A stretch of DNA of 64,000 nucleotides, taken from the NCBI GenBank assembly GCA_900168235.1, contig FUZG01000004.1, forward strand, positions 62,001 through 126,000, given 5' to 3'. Below the pieces are notes generated by a model. That model ran no database searches. It was not told the origin of the DNA and saw only the letters and a program-made list of their open reading frames with translations. Position 1 is the stretch's first letter. Every line of letters starts with the position of its first letter. Positions 44,850-54,517 of this stretch are shown one piece after another. This DNA is from Lachnospiraceae bacterium. Lineage in GTDB: Bacteria > Bacillota > Clostridia > Lachnospirales > Lachnospiraceae. The translations under genes were made by a program, and so were the position numbers.

Positions 44850-45731
44850 ATGGTTAAGTTATTTTTACTGATACATGTGTTATTACTGTTAGCAATAGTG
44901 TATCTGCGGATGATAAGCAGGCTGAGACTCACTCTGACGACGATTCCGCTTGTCTTGTTCGTCCCTGTTTGGGGAAGTATCTCTGTTTTGCTGGAGTACT
45001 ATCTCAGAAAGACACACAGGATTGGGACAGCAGCTGAAAACCTTGAAGTCATGAAAGCGAGTCTCGTCAACATGGACGAAATGCCGACGCCGGAGGATGA
45101 AGAAGGTGGTTCTGTTCCTCTGCAGGATGCACTTTTGATCGATAATTCGCAGATGAAGCGTTCGGTTATCCTGAATGTTCTGATGCAGGACGCAAACAGC
45201 TATGTAAAGGTCCTTAATGAAGCCCGAATGAATGAAGACGTGGAAGTTGTTCATTATGCCACAACTGCCATGATGGAGCTGTCAAAAGAGTATGAGTTCA
45301 GGATACAAAAATTTGCGGCAATGTACGCAGACGAACCTGATAATGATGAGCTTCTGACAGAATACAGGAACTATATCGAGCAGTATGTGTATTCCGGCAT
45401 GGTCGAAGGACAGATGCTGGAACTGCACATGAATACGTATAAGCAGCTTTTGCTGGACTGCATCCAGAGATTTGATAATAAAGAAGACTATTTTTCACTT
45501 ATAAACTGCTTATTTGAAAGCGGTGAGCTTGCGCAGGTCAGATCGTATCTGTCCAAAATAGAAGAAAAATGGCGGGATGATGAAAACGTCTGGTTATTCA
45601 AGTTCAGACTGGCGTTTGAAACCAGTGACACGGATGAAATGTGCAGTCTTATCAATGAAACTAAAGAAGAAGGCAGATTCTTCTCTAAGGATATCAGAAA
45701 AATAGCTGCATTTTGGGAAAAGAAACAATGA
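44850..45731 (+). CDS. pelE: PelE-like membrane TPR protein
   Basis: This 293-residue protein has two N-terminal membrane helices (about residues 2-20 and 29-50) and a helical, TPR-like cytoplasmic part (about 100-290). That matches PelE, the scaffold that connects PelD, PelF and PelG at the membrane. The position between pelD and pelA supports the call. Sequence conservation of PelE is low, so it is named mostly from layout and order. A GGAGG ribosome site precedes the ATG, and the stop overlaps the next start (ATGA). Confidence 0.78.
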   Translation: MVKLFLLIHVLLLLAIVYLRMISRLRLTLTTIPLVLFVPVWGSISVLLEYYLRKTHRIGTAAENLEVMKASLVNMDEMPTPEDEEGGSVPLQDALLIDNSQMKRSVILNVLMQDANSYVKVLNEARMNEDVEVVHYATTAMMELSKEYEFRIQKFAAMYADEPDNDELLTEYRNYIEQYVYSGMVEGQMLELHMNTYKQLLLDCIQRFDNKEDYFSLINCLFESGELAQVRSYLSKIEEKWRDDENVWLFKFRLAFETSDTDEMCSLINETKEEGRFFSKDIRKIAAFWEKKQ

Positions 45732-47572
45732 GCATTTTTGAGAAAAAATCAAAAACAAAAGATCATAGATTTTACATAACGCTCAGGGTTTTTGCGGGAT
45801 TCTGCGCTTTCTTTCTGCTGCTCCTTTTAGAGAGGGTGGGAATCATATATAAATATCCTCATCCTGTTATCAATCTGGTCTCAGCAGATGAAAAATCTGC
45901 AAATAAAAAGGCTGTCGGCGACACAACGTGCCTGCTCATCGTTGACAGCAATAACGAAACGAGCCTTGCTGACAGGAACGAGTTCGAACAGATCTTAAAG
46001 GATATGAGGATCGCATATGATCTGGAAGACCTCGCGGATAAAAAGGGACACCTGGAAGAACTTAACAAATATAAGACTATAGTATATGCGACCACAGACG
46101 TTTCTGCTATGGGAAATACGCTTCTGGATATGGTCGAATGGGTTGCAGACGGCGGTTCTATGCTCTTTGCACTTCCGCTTCAAAAAACAAACGAACTGAA
46201 TGTCATCGGTCCGAATGTCGGCATAGAAGAAAGCGGATATGAATACTCCATGGTAGATACATTCCTTCCGACAGAAGATTTCATGCTGGGCGGAGGTCAG
46301 GTTTATAAGATTCAGGACGGATACGAGTCTGCCCTCACCGTCGGACTAAGCGACAAATGTAATGTTTATGCGACGACAGCAGACGGCAGTGTTCCCATCA
46401 TTTGGGAAAAAGATTATAAAAACGGCAGATTTGTTGTCTGCAATTTTGCGTACTGTCAGAAAGCCTACAGAGGCGTTTACGCCGCCGCATATTCACTTTT
46501 GGGAGATTCCTGCGTTTATCCTGTGATCAATGCCTCCACATATTATCTGGACGATTTCCCGTCGCCTGTACCTCAGGGGGACGGAACATATATTGAGCGT
46601 GACTATCACATGCAGACCGCAGATTTCTATTCGTCTGTATGGTGGCCGGATATGCTGACTCTTGCAGAAGAGCATGACATTCAGTACACAGGTCTCATTA
46701 TCGAAACCTACGAAGGTAATACGAGCGAAAAACTAAACTCAAACCTGAGTACCGCAGATTTTTATTACTACGGAAATATGCTGTTAAACCGCGGCGGAAC
46801 GCTTGGTTATCACGGCTATAACCATCAGCCCTTATGTGGACCGAATTATACATACGAAGAGGATCACGGCTACAAAGTATGGGAAAGCTTTGATGCAATG
46901 CACAATGCCATGGATGAGCTTGAAAGATTTTCAAAATCCATCTTCACAGGCGCGGAATTTGCAGTTTATGTCCCGCCTTCAAACATTTTATCTGACGAAG
47001 GAAGGTATATGCTGGGGCACGATTATGACGACATTAAGTGCATAGCCAGTACGTATTTTGAAGGAAATGATGCATATACACAGGAATTTGAAGTAGCTGA
47101 AGACGGTATCGTAGAAACTCCGCGTATCATATCCGGAGGTATTCTTGATGACTATATGAGGTTTTCAGCCTTTTCGGAGCTGAATTTTCATTTTGTAAAT
47201 TCACATTTCATCCATCCTGACGATCTCCTTGATGCTGACCGCGGAGCAGCTCTGGGATGGGAGACGCTTAAGGGCAATCTGTCAAATTACATGGAGTGGC
47301 TGGATAAAAGTGCACCTGATATACGTCATGTCACCGGAAACAGCATGGCTGGCGCTGTTCAGCGATACAGTATGCTCTCATGTGATAAAGAAGAAAAAGA
47401 GAACGAGATCATTTTGGATTTCAAAGGTGTAAGTGACGAAGCATATTGTTTTATACGCTTAAACAGAGGAAAAGCAGGCGAAGTTACCGGAGGTTCCATA
47501 AAGAATCTTGTAGGAGATCTGTACCTTCTGAAGATTGACGATGATAAAGTGACGATTGTTATTGATCACTGA
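45728..47572 (+). CDS. pelA: PelA-like polysaccharide deacetylase (DUF2194 family)
   Basis: This 614-residue protein is anchored by one N-terminal helix (about residues 17-36) and otherwise lies outside the membrane. The middle holds a CE4-like deacetylase with the metal-binding YYLDDFPSP (Asp275/276) and YHGYNHQP (His362/366). It is preceded by a region resembling the Rossmann-like part of PelA (LLIVDSNNETSLADRNEF). It would remove acetyl groups from the polymer. No separate glycoside-hydrolase domain like that of Pseudomonas PelA is apparent. The start overlaps the pelE stop (ATGA); a start at 45713 is also in frame. Confidence 0.82.
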   Translation: MSIFEKKSKTKDHRFYITLRVFAGFCAFFLLLLLERVGIIYKYPHPVINLVSADEKSANKKAVGDTTCLLIVDSNNETSLADRNEFEQILKDMRIAYDLEDLADKKGHLEELNKYKTIVYATTDVSAMGNTLLDMVEWVADGGSMLFALPLQKTNELNVIGPNVGIEESGYEYSMVDTFLPTEDFMLGGGQVYKIQDGYESALTVGLSDKCNVYATTADGSVPIIWEKDYKNGRFVVCNFAYCQKAYRGVYAAAYSLLGDSCVYPVINASTYYLDDFPSPVPQGDGTYIERDYHMQTADFYSSVWWPDMLTLAEEHDIQYTGLIIETYEGNTSEKLNSNLSTADFYYYGNMLLNRGGTLGYHGYNHQPLCGPNYTYEEDHGYKVWESFDAMHNAMDELERFSKSIFTGAEFAVYVPPSNILSDEGRYMLGHDYDDIKCIASTYFEGNDAYTQEFEVAEDGIVETPRIISGGILDDYMRFSAFSELNFHFVNSHFIHPDDLLDADRGAALGWETLKGNLSNYMEWLDKSAPDIRHVTGNSMAGAVQRYSMLSCDKEEKENEIILDFKGVSDEAYCFIRLNRGKAGEVTGGSIKNLVGDLYLLKIDDDKVTIVIDH

Positions 47573-47588
47573 TAGAAAGGTTATCAAG

Positions 47589-48998
47589 ATGAGAATCTGC
47601 CTCGTATTGGAAGGAAGTTACCCGTACGTTCATGGTGGAGTTTCCACTTGGATGCACAGCTACATACAGAATATGAAAGAGCATGAGTTTGTTCTCTGGG
47701 TGATCGGCGCAAAATCCGCAGACAGGGGACACTTTGCCTATGAGCTTCCTGAAAACGTGGTTGAGGTTCAAGAAGTTTTCCTTGATGATGCGCTTTCTGT
47801 AAAGCCGGACAAAAAACAGATTCCCTCATTGAATAAAGAGGAAAAGCAGGCTTGCAGAGAATTGATGAAATGTGAGAGGCCGGATTGGGACGTTATCATA
47901 CGAATGTTTCAGGATAAAGGTATAAATCCGCAGAATTTCCTGATGGGAGAGGACTTTCTCGAAGTAATTTCAACACTTTGTCTTGAAGAATATCCCTATG
48001 TTCCGTTTGCGGAAACCTTCCATACGATAAGGTCCATGCTCCTGCCTGTGCTATATCTGCTCGGAACAAAGGTCCCGAAAGCAGACATGTATCACGCGAT
48101 CTGTACCGGATACGGCGGACTGCTGGCTGTTCTCGGAGCGTACAAGTATAAAAAGCCCATCGCTCTGTCGGAGCACGGAATATACAGCCGAGAACGCGAA
48201 GAGGAGATAATCCGCGCAAAATGGGTTGTTCCGTCATTCAAGAAGCAGTGGATAAAGTTCTTTTACATGCTTTCAGATGCGATATACAAAAGAGCCGCTG
48301 CCGTAAGCTGCCTTTTCGTACGGGCATCCCTCACACAAAAAGAACTGGGAGTTCCTGGTAACGTGAGTTACGTTATACCAAACGGTATCGACTACGATAG
48401 ATTCTCGTCAATTCCGGAAAAACCCGATGACGGCTTCGTAGACATCGGCGCAGTCATCAGAATGGCACAGATAAAAGACGTAAAAACCCTGATCTATGCA
48501 TTTTATGAATTGCAGAGCATGCGGGATAATGTGCGTCTTCACATCCTCGGCGGAGTAGATGACGACGAATATGCAAACGAGTGTTACGACATTGTAAAGC
48601 AGCTCAACATCCAAAATCTGTTCTTCGTGGGGCGTGTTGATGTGGTGAAATACATGGAAAAGCTGGATTTCACCATCCTTACAAGCCTTTCGGAAGGTCA
48701 GCCGTTATCAGTTTTGGAGTCTCTGGCTGCAGGACGCCCATGTGTAACTACCGAGGTTGGATGCTGCAGAGAGCTTCTAGAGGGAATGGATAATGACAAT
48801 TTTGGTGTAACAGGCTATCTTGCACCGCCGATGCACAGAAAAGCTATCGCTCTCGCTATGAATAAAATGTGCGAAAGCAGGCAAAAGCGCCTTGAGATGG
48901 GAGAACTCGGAAAACTCAGGGTTAAGAGCTTTTACAAGACTGAAATGATGATGGAAAAATACAGGCACTTTTATGACCGTGTCATGGAAAATCAGTAA
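47589..48998 (+). CDS. pelF: PelF glycosyltransferase (GT4)
   Basis: PelF is the cytoplasmic GT-B transferase that polymerises Pel from UDP-sugars. The 469-residue protein starts MRICLVLEGSYPYVHGGVS, the highly conserved PelF beginning, and has HGIYSRERE, YVIPNGIDYDRF and the donor-site stretch SLSEGQPLSVLESLAAGRP (with the E-x7-E type motif). The ATG at 47589 lies 17 bp after pelA with AAAGG upstream. It is the best-supported member of the cluster. Confidence 0.95.
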   Translation: MRICLVLEGSYPYVHGGVSTWMHSYIQNMKEHEFVLWVIGAKSADRGHFAYELPENVVEVQEVFLDDALSVKPDKKQIPSLNKEEKQACRELMKCERPDWDVIIRMFQDKGINPQNFLMGEDFLEVISTLCLEEYPYVPFAETFHTIRSMLLPVLYLLGTKVPKADMYHAICTGYGGLLAVLGAYKYKKPIALSEHGIYSREREEEIIRAKWVVPSFKKQWIKFFYMLSDAIYKRAAAVSCLFVRASLTQKELGVPGNVSYVIPNGIDYDRFSSIPEKPDDGFVDIGAVIRMAQIKDVKTLIYAFYELQSMRDNVRLHILGGVDDDEYANECYDIVKQLNIQNLFFVGRVDVVKYMEKLDFTILTSLSEGQPLSVLESLAAGRPCVTTEVGCCRELLEGMDNDNFGVTGYLAPPMHRKAIALAMNKMCESRQKRLEMGELGKLRVKSFYKTEMMMEKYRHFYDRVMENQ

Positions 48999-49038
48999 AT
49001 ACACGCGAAAATATATACAAAGATATCGGGTATGAAAT

Positions 49039-50490
49039 ATGGCAGGAATAGGATTTGAACTGAAAAAATTATTTCGCTCAACAGGTGTTTTTGCGATATT
49101 AAAAGCATATGGATATACGGGAATGGTCACTGCAGGACCCATGCTCCTTGGCGTGATCTTTCTTCTCAGCGTCTCGTATCTCGGGAGATTTTTCGGGCTT
49201 GCGAAAGCTGATCAGGATCTGCTGGTCGCTATGATAACATATGCTCTTCTTGCGTCCCTATTGCTCACAAGCCTGTTTTCCATGGGAACTACGCGATATG
49301 TGGCGGATATGCTCTATCAGGAGATGGAAGACAGGATTCTTCCTTCGCTTGACGGCGTCATCTGCATAACCGTTCCTCTGGGCGGATTAATATACGGGAC
49401 CTTCCTGATCTTTTCAGGAATCCCGCTAGGTCTCGGCATCCTGAATTTCCTGTTTTTTACGGAACTGGTCGTTGTATGGATGCAGATGAACTATTTATCT
49501 GCGATAAAGGACTATAAGGGCATCATGTTCGGTTACGTTATCGCTATCATTTTTTCCGTATCTATAGCGATAGTACTCTGTTTATTGATAGAGGTATCCC
49601 TGATAAGCCTGATGATCGCTGTTACATCAGGATATGGCGTCATGGTGGTCTTTCATTACTATCTTCTTTACAGGTATTTTGATAATCCAAAGAAGATGAG
49701 CTTTGAATTTTTGAAATGGTTTGACGAATACGGTGAGCTGTCCGTAATCGGATTCTGCATGAACCTGGGTCTGTTCTCACACTTGGTGATCGGCTGGTTT
49801 TCACACGTTGGCTATCAGATACGAGGGCTGTTTTACAGCGCGCCACAGTACGATGTGCCGGCTCTGTACGCATTCATTACGATACTCATTACCACTATAA
49901 ATTTTGTGGCATCTGTTGAGGTCAATTTTTATCCAAAATACAGGCGTTACTATGACCTTTTCAACGGAAAGGGCTCTATCACAGAGATCACAAAAGCCGA
50001 AGAGGAGATGCTCACAGTCCTTGATCACGAGATCACGTATACTGCGAGAAAGCAATTTTACGGAACTGCGCTGATGCTTTCCCTCGGACTTCTCATATTA
50101 AACAGACTTCCTCTAGGCTTTGATTCCCTGATGGAAGGCTATTTCAGGATTTTATGTGTGGGTTACGGTGTATATGCCATTGCTAATGTCATGATGATGA
50201 TCCTCATGTACTTTTCCGATTATGAGGGAGCCAAAAAAACTGCTGTGATTTTTGCAGCGTTAAGCACGACACTCAGCATATTATCGCTTTTCATAAACGT
50301 TAAATACTACGGTTTTGCGTTCTGCCTCGGAAGCATGGTCTATTTTCTCGCGTGCTTCAAGAGACTCAGATACTTTACCCAGAGACTTCCGTATCATATT
50401 TTGAGTAAACAGCCAATGGTCTACGTGAGAAAAGACGGACTGGGCGTAAAGGTAAGCAAAAAAATGACCCATATGGAAGATAATTTTTAA
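49039..50490 (+). CDS. pelG: PelG polysaccharide exporter (MATE/MOP-like)
   Basis: PelG is the membrane protein that moves the nascent polymer across the cytoplasmic membrane. The 483-residue protein starts MAGIGFELKKLFRSTGVF, typical of PelG, and has about 12 hydrophobic helices. It belongs to the MOP flippase superfamily. It directly follows pelF, as in other pel operons. Confidence 0.93.
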   Translation: MAGIGFELKKLFRSTGVFAILKAYGYTGMVTAGPMLLGVIFLLSVSYLGRFFGLAKADQDLLVAMITYALLASLLLTSLFSMGTTRYVADMLYQEMEDRILPSLDGVICITVPLGGLIYGTFLIFSGIPLGLGILNFLFFTELVVVWMQMNYLSAIKDYKGIMFGYVIAIIFSVSIAIVLCLLIEVSLISLMIAVTSGYGVMVVFHYYLLYRYFDNPKKMSFEFLKWFDEYGELSVIGFCMNLGLFSHLVIGWFSHVGYQIRGLFYSAPQYDVPALYAFITILITTINFVASVEVNFYPKYRRYYDLFNGKGSITEITKAEEEMLTVLDHEITYTARKQFYGTALMLSLGLLILNRLPLGFDSLMEGYFRILCVGYGVYAIANVMMMILMYFSDYEGAKKTAVIFAALSTTLSILSLFINVKYYGFAFCLGSMVYFLACFKRLRYFTQRLPYHILSKQPMVYVRKDGLGVKVSKKMTHMEDNF

Positions 50491-50550
50491 ACCATAGATT
50501 GAAGTAAACTACTTCATGCGAGTGAACGGTAACGGAAAAGAGGGACACGG

Positions 50551-52371
50551 ATGAAGAAGGAAACACAAAAGTTTTTGAGCGTTGTATTGGCATTATGCAT
50601 AGTAATGGTGATCTCATGGCAATATGGACGTATTTCTAACGATTCACCGAAAAATACACCTCCCGAAGAAGTTAAGGAAGCAGATGCGTCCGATGCAGCA
50701 TCTGAAGCTAAAACTCCTATGGCATCAGATGAAATTAAGTTTGATACTTCAAATTCTAAGCACCTTTCTGACTTTTCTTATCTCTATGAAGATAATGGTG
50801 ATTCATATGTGACCATGTATCTCACAGTACGAAAAGGGAATAAAACAGAGGGAACAGATCACACCTGGAAAGAAGTAAACGCTCATTCCGTTTATTACTA
50901 CGAAGAAAAAGATATTGACCGTTATAAAATAGAGGGACTCCTGCAGGTAGGAGACGAGAACGGACCTCTCCCCGGACTTTTAGGATATGGCAAAAAAGTG
51001 CCCAATGCCATTGTTCAGATCAGAGGTCAGTCATCCAGTACGAATACACAGAAAAACTACAAAATCGAGCTGAAGCCAAATCAGGGATCGTGGAACGGGC
51101 AGACAACTATCGCACTGAATAAACACGTAAATGACGGTCTACGATTCAGAAATAAGATGGGTTTTGATCTGCTTTCAGGGATTGATGAACTGATGAGCCT
51201 CAGAACAACTTTTGTACACTTGTACGTTAATGATCTTACCGATGAGGAAAGCGACGGTTTCCGAGACTATGGTCTTTATACTCAGGTCGAACAGTTAAAT
51301 AAAACTGCATTAAAGAACCACGGTCTGGATAAAACAGGTCATTTATACAAGGTAAACTTTTTTGAGTTTTACAGATATGAGGATGTCATAAAACTCGCGA
51401 CAGATCCTGATTATGATGAAAAAAAATTCGAAACCTACCTTGAAATAAAGGGGGCTTCTGACCATACCAAACTCATAGAAATGCTTAAGGATGTGAATGA
51501 TTACACCATCCCTATTGATGATGTAATCGAAAAGCATTTTGATATGGAAAATCTGACTTACTGGCTTGCATTCAATATTTTGACAGGAAACGCAGATACT
51601 CAGAGCAGAAATTTCTACCTGTACAGTGCTCAGAATGAAAAGACCTGGTATCTCTATTCCTGGGATCTGGATGGAATGTTCCGTTATGATGAGAACAGAC
51701 TTACAGATATCAACGATTTTGAAAGCTGGGAGCGAGGAGTCAGCAATTACTGGGGAAATGTTCTGTTCCAGAGATGCCTGAAATCCTCGAAATTCAGAGA
51801 TCAGTTAGATTCTGCAATACATGATCTGAAGGATTATCTTTCCAAAGAAAGACTTTCAGGAATGATAGCTGAGTACCGCAAGGTTGCCAAGCATTTTGCA
51901 TACTCTGAACCTGATCTCACATATATGAAGCTGACAGAAGAGACATATGATGAAATAGCAGCAAAACTTCCTGATCTGGTCGACACATATTATGGATTCT
52001 ACAGCGACTCCCTGCAGAAACCGATGCCATTCTTTATTTATGAGCCGGAAGTACAGGACGGAAAGTTAAAGGTTGGATGGGAAGCCTCATATGACTTCCA
52101 GGAAGAAGAGCTGTCATACACCGCGTGTCTGTCAAGAAATCCTGATGGAACAGACGTTGTCGGTGAATACACAGGAAAATGGACTGAAGCTACATTTGAT
52201 ATGCCTTCAAGCGGCGAGTATTTCCTTAAAGTTTATGCATCGGATGAAAGCGGCAATACTCAGGATGCCTTTGATCGTTACGAAGTAGAAGGATACGGAA
52301 AGTACTACGGTGTTATCTGCTTCTATATTAACAGCAACGGAACCATCGGTAATTACGAGACAGAGGAATGA
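50551..52371 (+). CDS. CotH kinase family protein, membrane-anchored
   Basis: CotH-like proteins are atypical kinases; Bacillus CotH phosphorylates spore-coat proteins. The 606-residue protein has an N-terminal membrane helix (about residues 8-26), then the kinase-like domain. That domain has the glycine/serine stretch IRGQSSSTNTQKNYKIELK (putative ATP-binding lysine), NADTQSRNFYLYS, and SWDLDGMF (Trp371, Asp372, Asp374; metal-binding). A C-terminal beta-sandwich-like region (about 490-590) follows. It would act outside the cell. It follows pelG by 60 bp and overlaps the VTC gene, so it appears to be part of the operon. The substrate is unknown. Confidence 0.85.
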   Translation: MKKETQKFLSVVLALCIVMVISWQYGRISNDSPKNTPPEEVKEADASDAASEAKTPMASDEIKFDTSNSKHLSDFSYLYEDNGDSYVTMYLTVRKGNKTEGTDHTWKEVNAHSVYYYEEKDIDRYKIEGLLQVGDENGPLPGLLGYGKKVPNAIVQIRGQSSSTNTQKNYKIELKPNQGSWNGQTTIALNKHVNDGLRFRNKMGFDLLSGIDELMSLRTTFVHLYVNDLTDEESDGFRDYGLYTQVEQLNKTALKNHGLDKTGHLYKVNFFEFYRYEDVIKLATDPDYDEKKFETYLEIKGASDHTKLIEMLKDVNDYTIPIDDVIEKHFDMENLTYWLAFNILTGNADTQSRNFYLYSAQNEKTWYLYSWDLDGMFRYDENRLTDINDFESWERGVSNYWGNVLFQRCLKSSKFRDQLDSAIHDLKDYLSKERLSGMIAEYRKVAKHFAYSEPDLTYMKLTEETYDEIAAKLPDLVDTYYGFYSDSLQKPMPFFIYEPEVQDGKLKVGWEASYDFQEEELSYTACLSRNPDGTDVVGEYTGKWTEATFDMPSSGEYFLKVYASDESGNTQDAFDRYEVEGYGKYYGVICFYINSNGTIGNYETEE

Positions 52372-52373
52372 CT

Positions 52374-53099
52374 ATGAAGCGTTTTCGTCATGAACTGAAA
52401 TATCTCATAAATTACGGCAATCTTGAAGAACTACGGCTTCGTATGAAACCTTATTTCAAGATAGATCCGCATGCCGTAAACGGTGAGTATATGATCCGGA
52501 GCCTGTATTTTGATGATATCTACAACAGCGCTTACGATGACAAAGAGAGCGGTATTTTCTATCGTACTAAATACCGGATACGGATCTACAACTGCTCAGA
52601 CTCCAGTATAAAGCTGGAGCGGAAAATAAAGCAGGGAAGCTATATTTATAAGGAATCCGCAGCTCTCACAAAGGATGAAGTCTGCAAGATAATTGACGGT
52701 GATTTCGATTTTCTTTTACACCACGAGAATAATCTCTGCCGGGAGTTTTATATCGAGTGTATATCGAAATTCATGAGGCCAAGAGTCATTGTTGATTACG
52801 AAAGAGAACCGTATTTTTTGGACGAAGGCACTGTCCGCATCACCTTTGATAAAAGAGTGCGTGCATCATCGTTTGGCTTCGATATTTTTGATAAAGAGCT
52901 TCCGACCCTTCCTGCAATGACCTACGACAAGCTGATCATGGAAGTGAAATATACGGAGTTTCTGCCAAAGATCGTAAAAGATATGATACCTGTCAGAGCC
53001 ACGGAGTTCACAGCAGCATCAAAATACGTGATCTGCTGTGATCAGACGAAATATCTGAACGGTAGCGACTATTATATTGATGAGAGGAGTGCGTTATGA
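52374..53099 (+). CDS. VTC-domain protein (polyphosphate polymerase-like)
   Basis: This soluble protein of about 241 residues has the VTC/CYTH-type tunnel fold pattern of the polyphosphate-polymerase domain of yeast Vtc4. Visible segments are FRHELKYLINY, RSLYFDDIYNSAYDDK, YRTKYRIRIYN, IKLERKIKQGSYIYKESA and a late LIMEVKYTEFLP. They supply the basic and acidic tunnel residues. Bacterial members are of unproven activity. Two starts are possible (52368 or 52374); GAGG favours 52374. It overlaps the DUF4956 gene by 4 bp. Confidence 0.85.
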   Translation: MKRFRHELKYLINYGNLEELRLRMKPYFKIDPHAVNGEYMIRSLYFDDIYNSAYDDKESGIFYRTKYRIRIYNCSDSSIKLERKIKQGSYIYKESAALTKDEVCKIIDGDFDFLLHHENNLCREFYIECISKFMRPRVIVDYEREPYFLDEGTVRITFDKRVRASSFGFDIFDKELPTLPAMTYDKLIMEVKYTEFLPKIVKDMIPVRATEFTAASKYVICCDQTKYLNGSDYYIDERSAL

Positions 53100-53767
53100 G
53101 CGTAAGAGATGTTGTAAAAAAATCAATCCTTAATTCGGAGGCGTTCACAACCTACGACATAGGCAGTATCGCCCTCAAGATTTTGATAGCCGTACTGCTG
53201 GGCGTTATCATCTTTCTGATATATAAAAAGTTCTATTCCGGAGTCATCTATTCAAGGAACTTTGCCGTAACGCTCATCGGTATGACGGTGATGACCGCAA
53301 TGATCACTGTGGCTATCAGCACAAACGTCGTTATCTCACTTGGTATGGTCGGTGCGCTTTCGATCGTGAGATTTAGGACAGCAGTGAAGGATCCGCTGGA
53401 TCTGCTATACCTGTTTTGGGCGATATCCAGCGGTATAACAGTAGGCGCAGGCATGAATCTGCTGGCACTTATCGTTGCCGCTGTCATGATGGCACTGATC
53501 TGGTTTTTCTATGCACAGCAGAGTACAAATCAGGTTTACATGGCAGTGATCCACTATACAGGCGATGATACCGGTGACGAGATACTGCGTGAATTAAATA
53601 AGGCAAGATATCACGTGAAATCCAGAACCTTCAGAGGATCAAAAACCGAACTCGCAGTTGAAGTATACGTAAAAAATAATGATTTCTTTTTTGAAGAAAA
53701 AATACGAAATATGCCCGGTGTTGCTGATATAACACTTATTCAGTACAGCGGGGAGTATCATGGCTGA
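53096..53767 (+). CDS. DUF4956 membrane protein
   Basis: This 223-residue protein has three to four membrane helices (about residues 22-45, 58-78 and 98-140), with the conserved stretch GMVGALSIVRFRTAVKDPLDLLYLFWAI. A cytoplasmic ferredoxin-like tail (about 150-223) follows. DUF4956 proteins are repeatedly encoded beside VTC and CotH genes. The function is unknown. It is the last gene of the Pel operon, followed by a strong terminator. Confidence 0.87.
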   Translation: MSVRDVVKKSILNSEAFTTYDIGSIALKILIAVLLGVIIFLIYKKFYSGVIYSRNFAVTLIGMTVMTAMITVAISTNVVISLGMVGALSIVRFRTAVKDPLDLLYLFWAISSGITVGAGMNLLALIVAAVMMALIWFFYAQQSTNQVYMAVIHYTGDDTGDEILRELNKARYHVKSRTFRGSKTELAVEVYVKNNDFFFEEKIRNMPGVADITLIQYSGEYHG

Positions 53768-53777
53768 TAAAGCATTG

Positions 53778-53819
53778 AAACCGGTCGATGTTCAAAAAAT
53801 TGACATCGACCGGTTTTTT
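53778..53819 (+). terminator. Rho-independent terminator ending the Pel operon
   Basis: A 14-bp perfect stem (53778-53791 with 53803-53816) is followed by a run of T. It marks the end of the transcript that begins upstream of pelD. Confidence 0.92.
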
Positions 53820-53856
53820 AAACTACACGTTTAATGACGCAGAAAAAACTACAGCG

Positions 53857-53978
53857 TATAATAAGTACATAAATTGCCTATGTAGAATAAAGCTTCATAC
53901 ACTTTGCCTGCTTATGCTCAATTTGTGCGGCTATCATCATATTACGAAAAGTTAAAATCTTTCAGCTTGAGCATAAGC
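53857..53978 (+). promoter_or_regulatory. Upstream region of the macrodomain gene: TATAAT and 12-bp inverted repeat
   Basis: A perfect TATAAT lies at 53857-53862 with a poor -35 (ATGACG at 53834). Downstream, GCTTATGCTCAA (53910-53921) and TTGAGCATAAGC (53967-53978) form a perfect 12-bp inverted repeat with 45 bp between, in the leader before the AAAAGGAGAG ribosome site. Confidence 0.4.
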
Positions 53979-54001
53979 TACTCATAAAAAGGAGAGACGT
54001 A

Positions 54002-54517
54002 ATGATTATAAAAGCAATACTTGGCGATATTACAAAACAAACTGATGTAGAAGCAATCGTGAACGCAGCCAATTCATCACTTCTTGGTGGAGGCGGGGTT
54101 GATGGTGCGATTCACCGAGCTGCAGGACCTGAACTTTTAGAAGAATGTAGGAATCTACATGGATGCAAGACCGGAAATGCTAAGATTACCGGAGCATATC
54201 GCCTGCCGTGCAAGTATGTCATTCATACTGTAGGACCAGTCTGGAACGGCGGAAAATATTCCGAGCCTGAAAGTCTCAGAAACTGCTACATAAATTCGCT
54301 GACTATCGCAAAAGAAAAAGGCATACGGACTATTGCATTTCCGTCAATTTCAACCGGAATCTACAGCTATCCATTAGATCAGGCTTCGGAAATAGCAGTG
54401 AAAGCGGTTTATGATTTTACATCAGAAAATCCTGATTCCTTTGATCTCGTTGAATGGGTCTGCTTTGATGAAAATACGCTTGCTTCATATAGTAAAGTAA
54501 TTAAGCAATTTATATGA
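54002..54517 (+). CDS. Macrodomain ADP-ribose/O-acetyl-ADP-ribose hydrolase
   Basis: This 171-residue macrodomain protein removes ADP-ribose modifications or deacetylates O-acetyl-ADP-ribose. It shows the full set of ligand motifs: [34 protein letters not shown] and [27 protein letters not shown] follows. It belongs to the MacroD/YmdB type. It stands alone after the Pel terminator; no ADP-ribosyltransferase partner is seen nearby. Confidence 0.93.
   Translation: MIIKAILGDITKQTDVEAIVNAANSSLLGGGGVDGAIHRAAGPELLEECRNLHGCKTGNAKITGAYRLPCKYVIHTVGPVWNGGKYSEPESLRNCYINSLTIAKEKGIRTIAFPSISTGIYSYPLDQASEIAVKAVYDFTSENPDSFDLVEWVCFDENTLASYSKVIKQFI

Noticed and set aside
54002-54517. Macrodomain gene as part of a toxin-antitoxin (DarT/DarG-like) pair
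   Set aside because: No ADP-ribosyltransferase gene is adjacent, and the protein is a stand-alone macrodomain of MacroD type.
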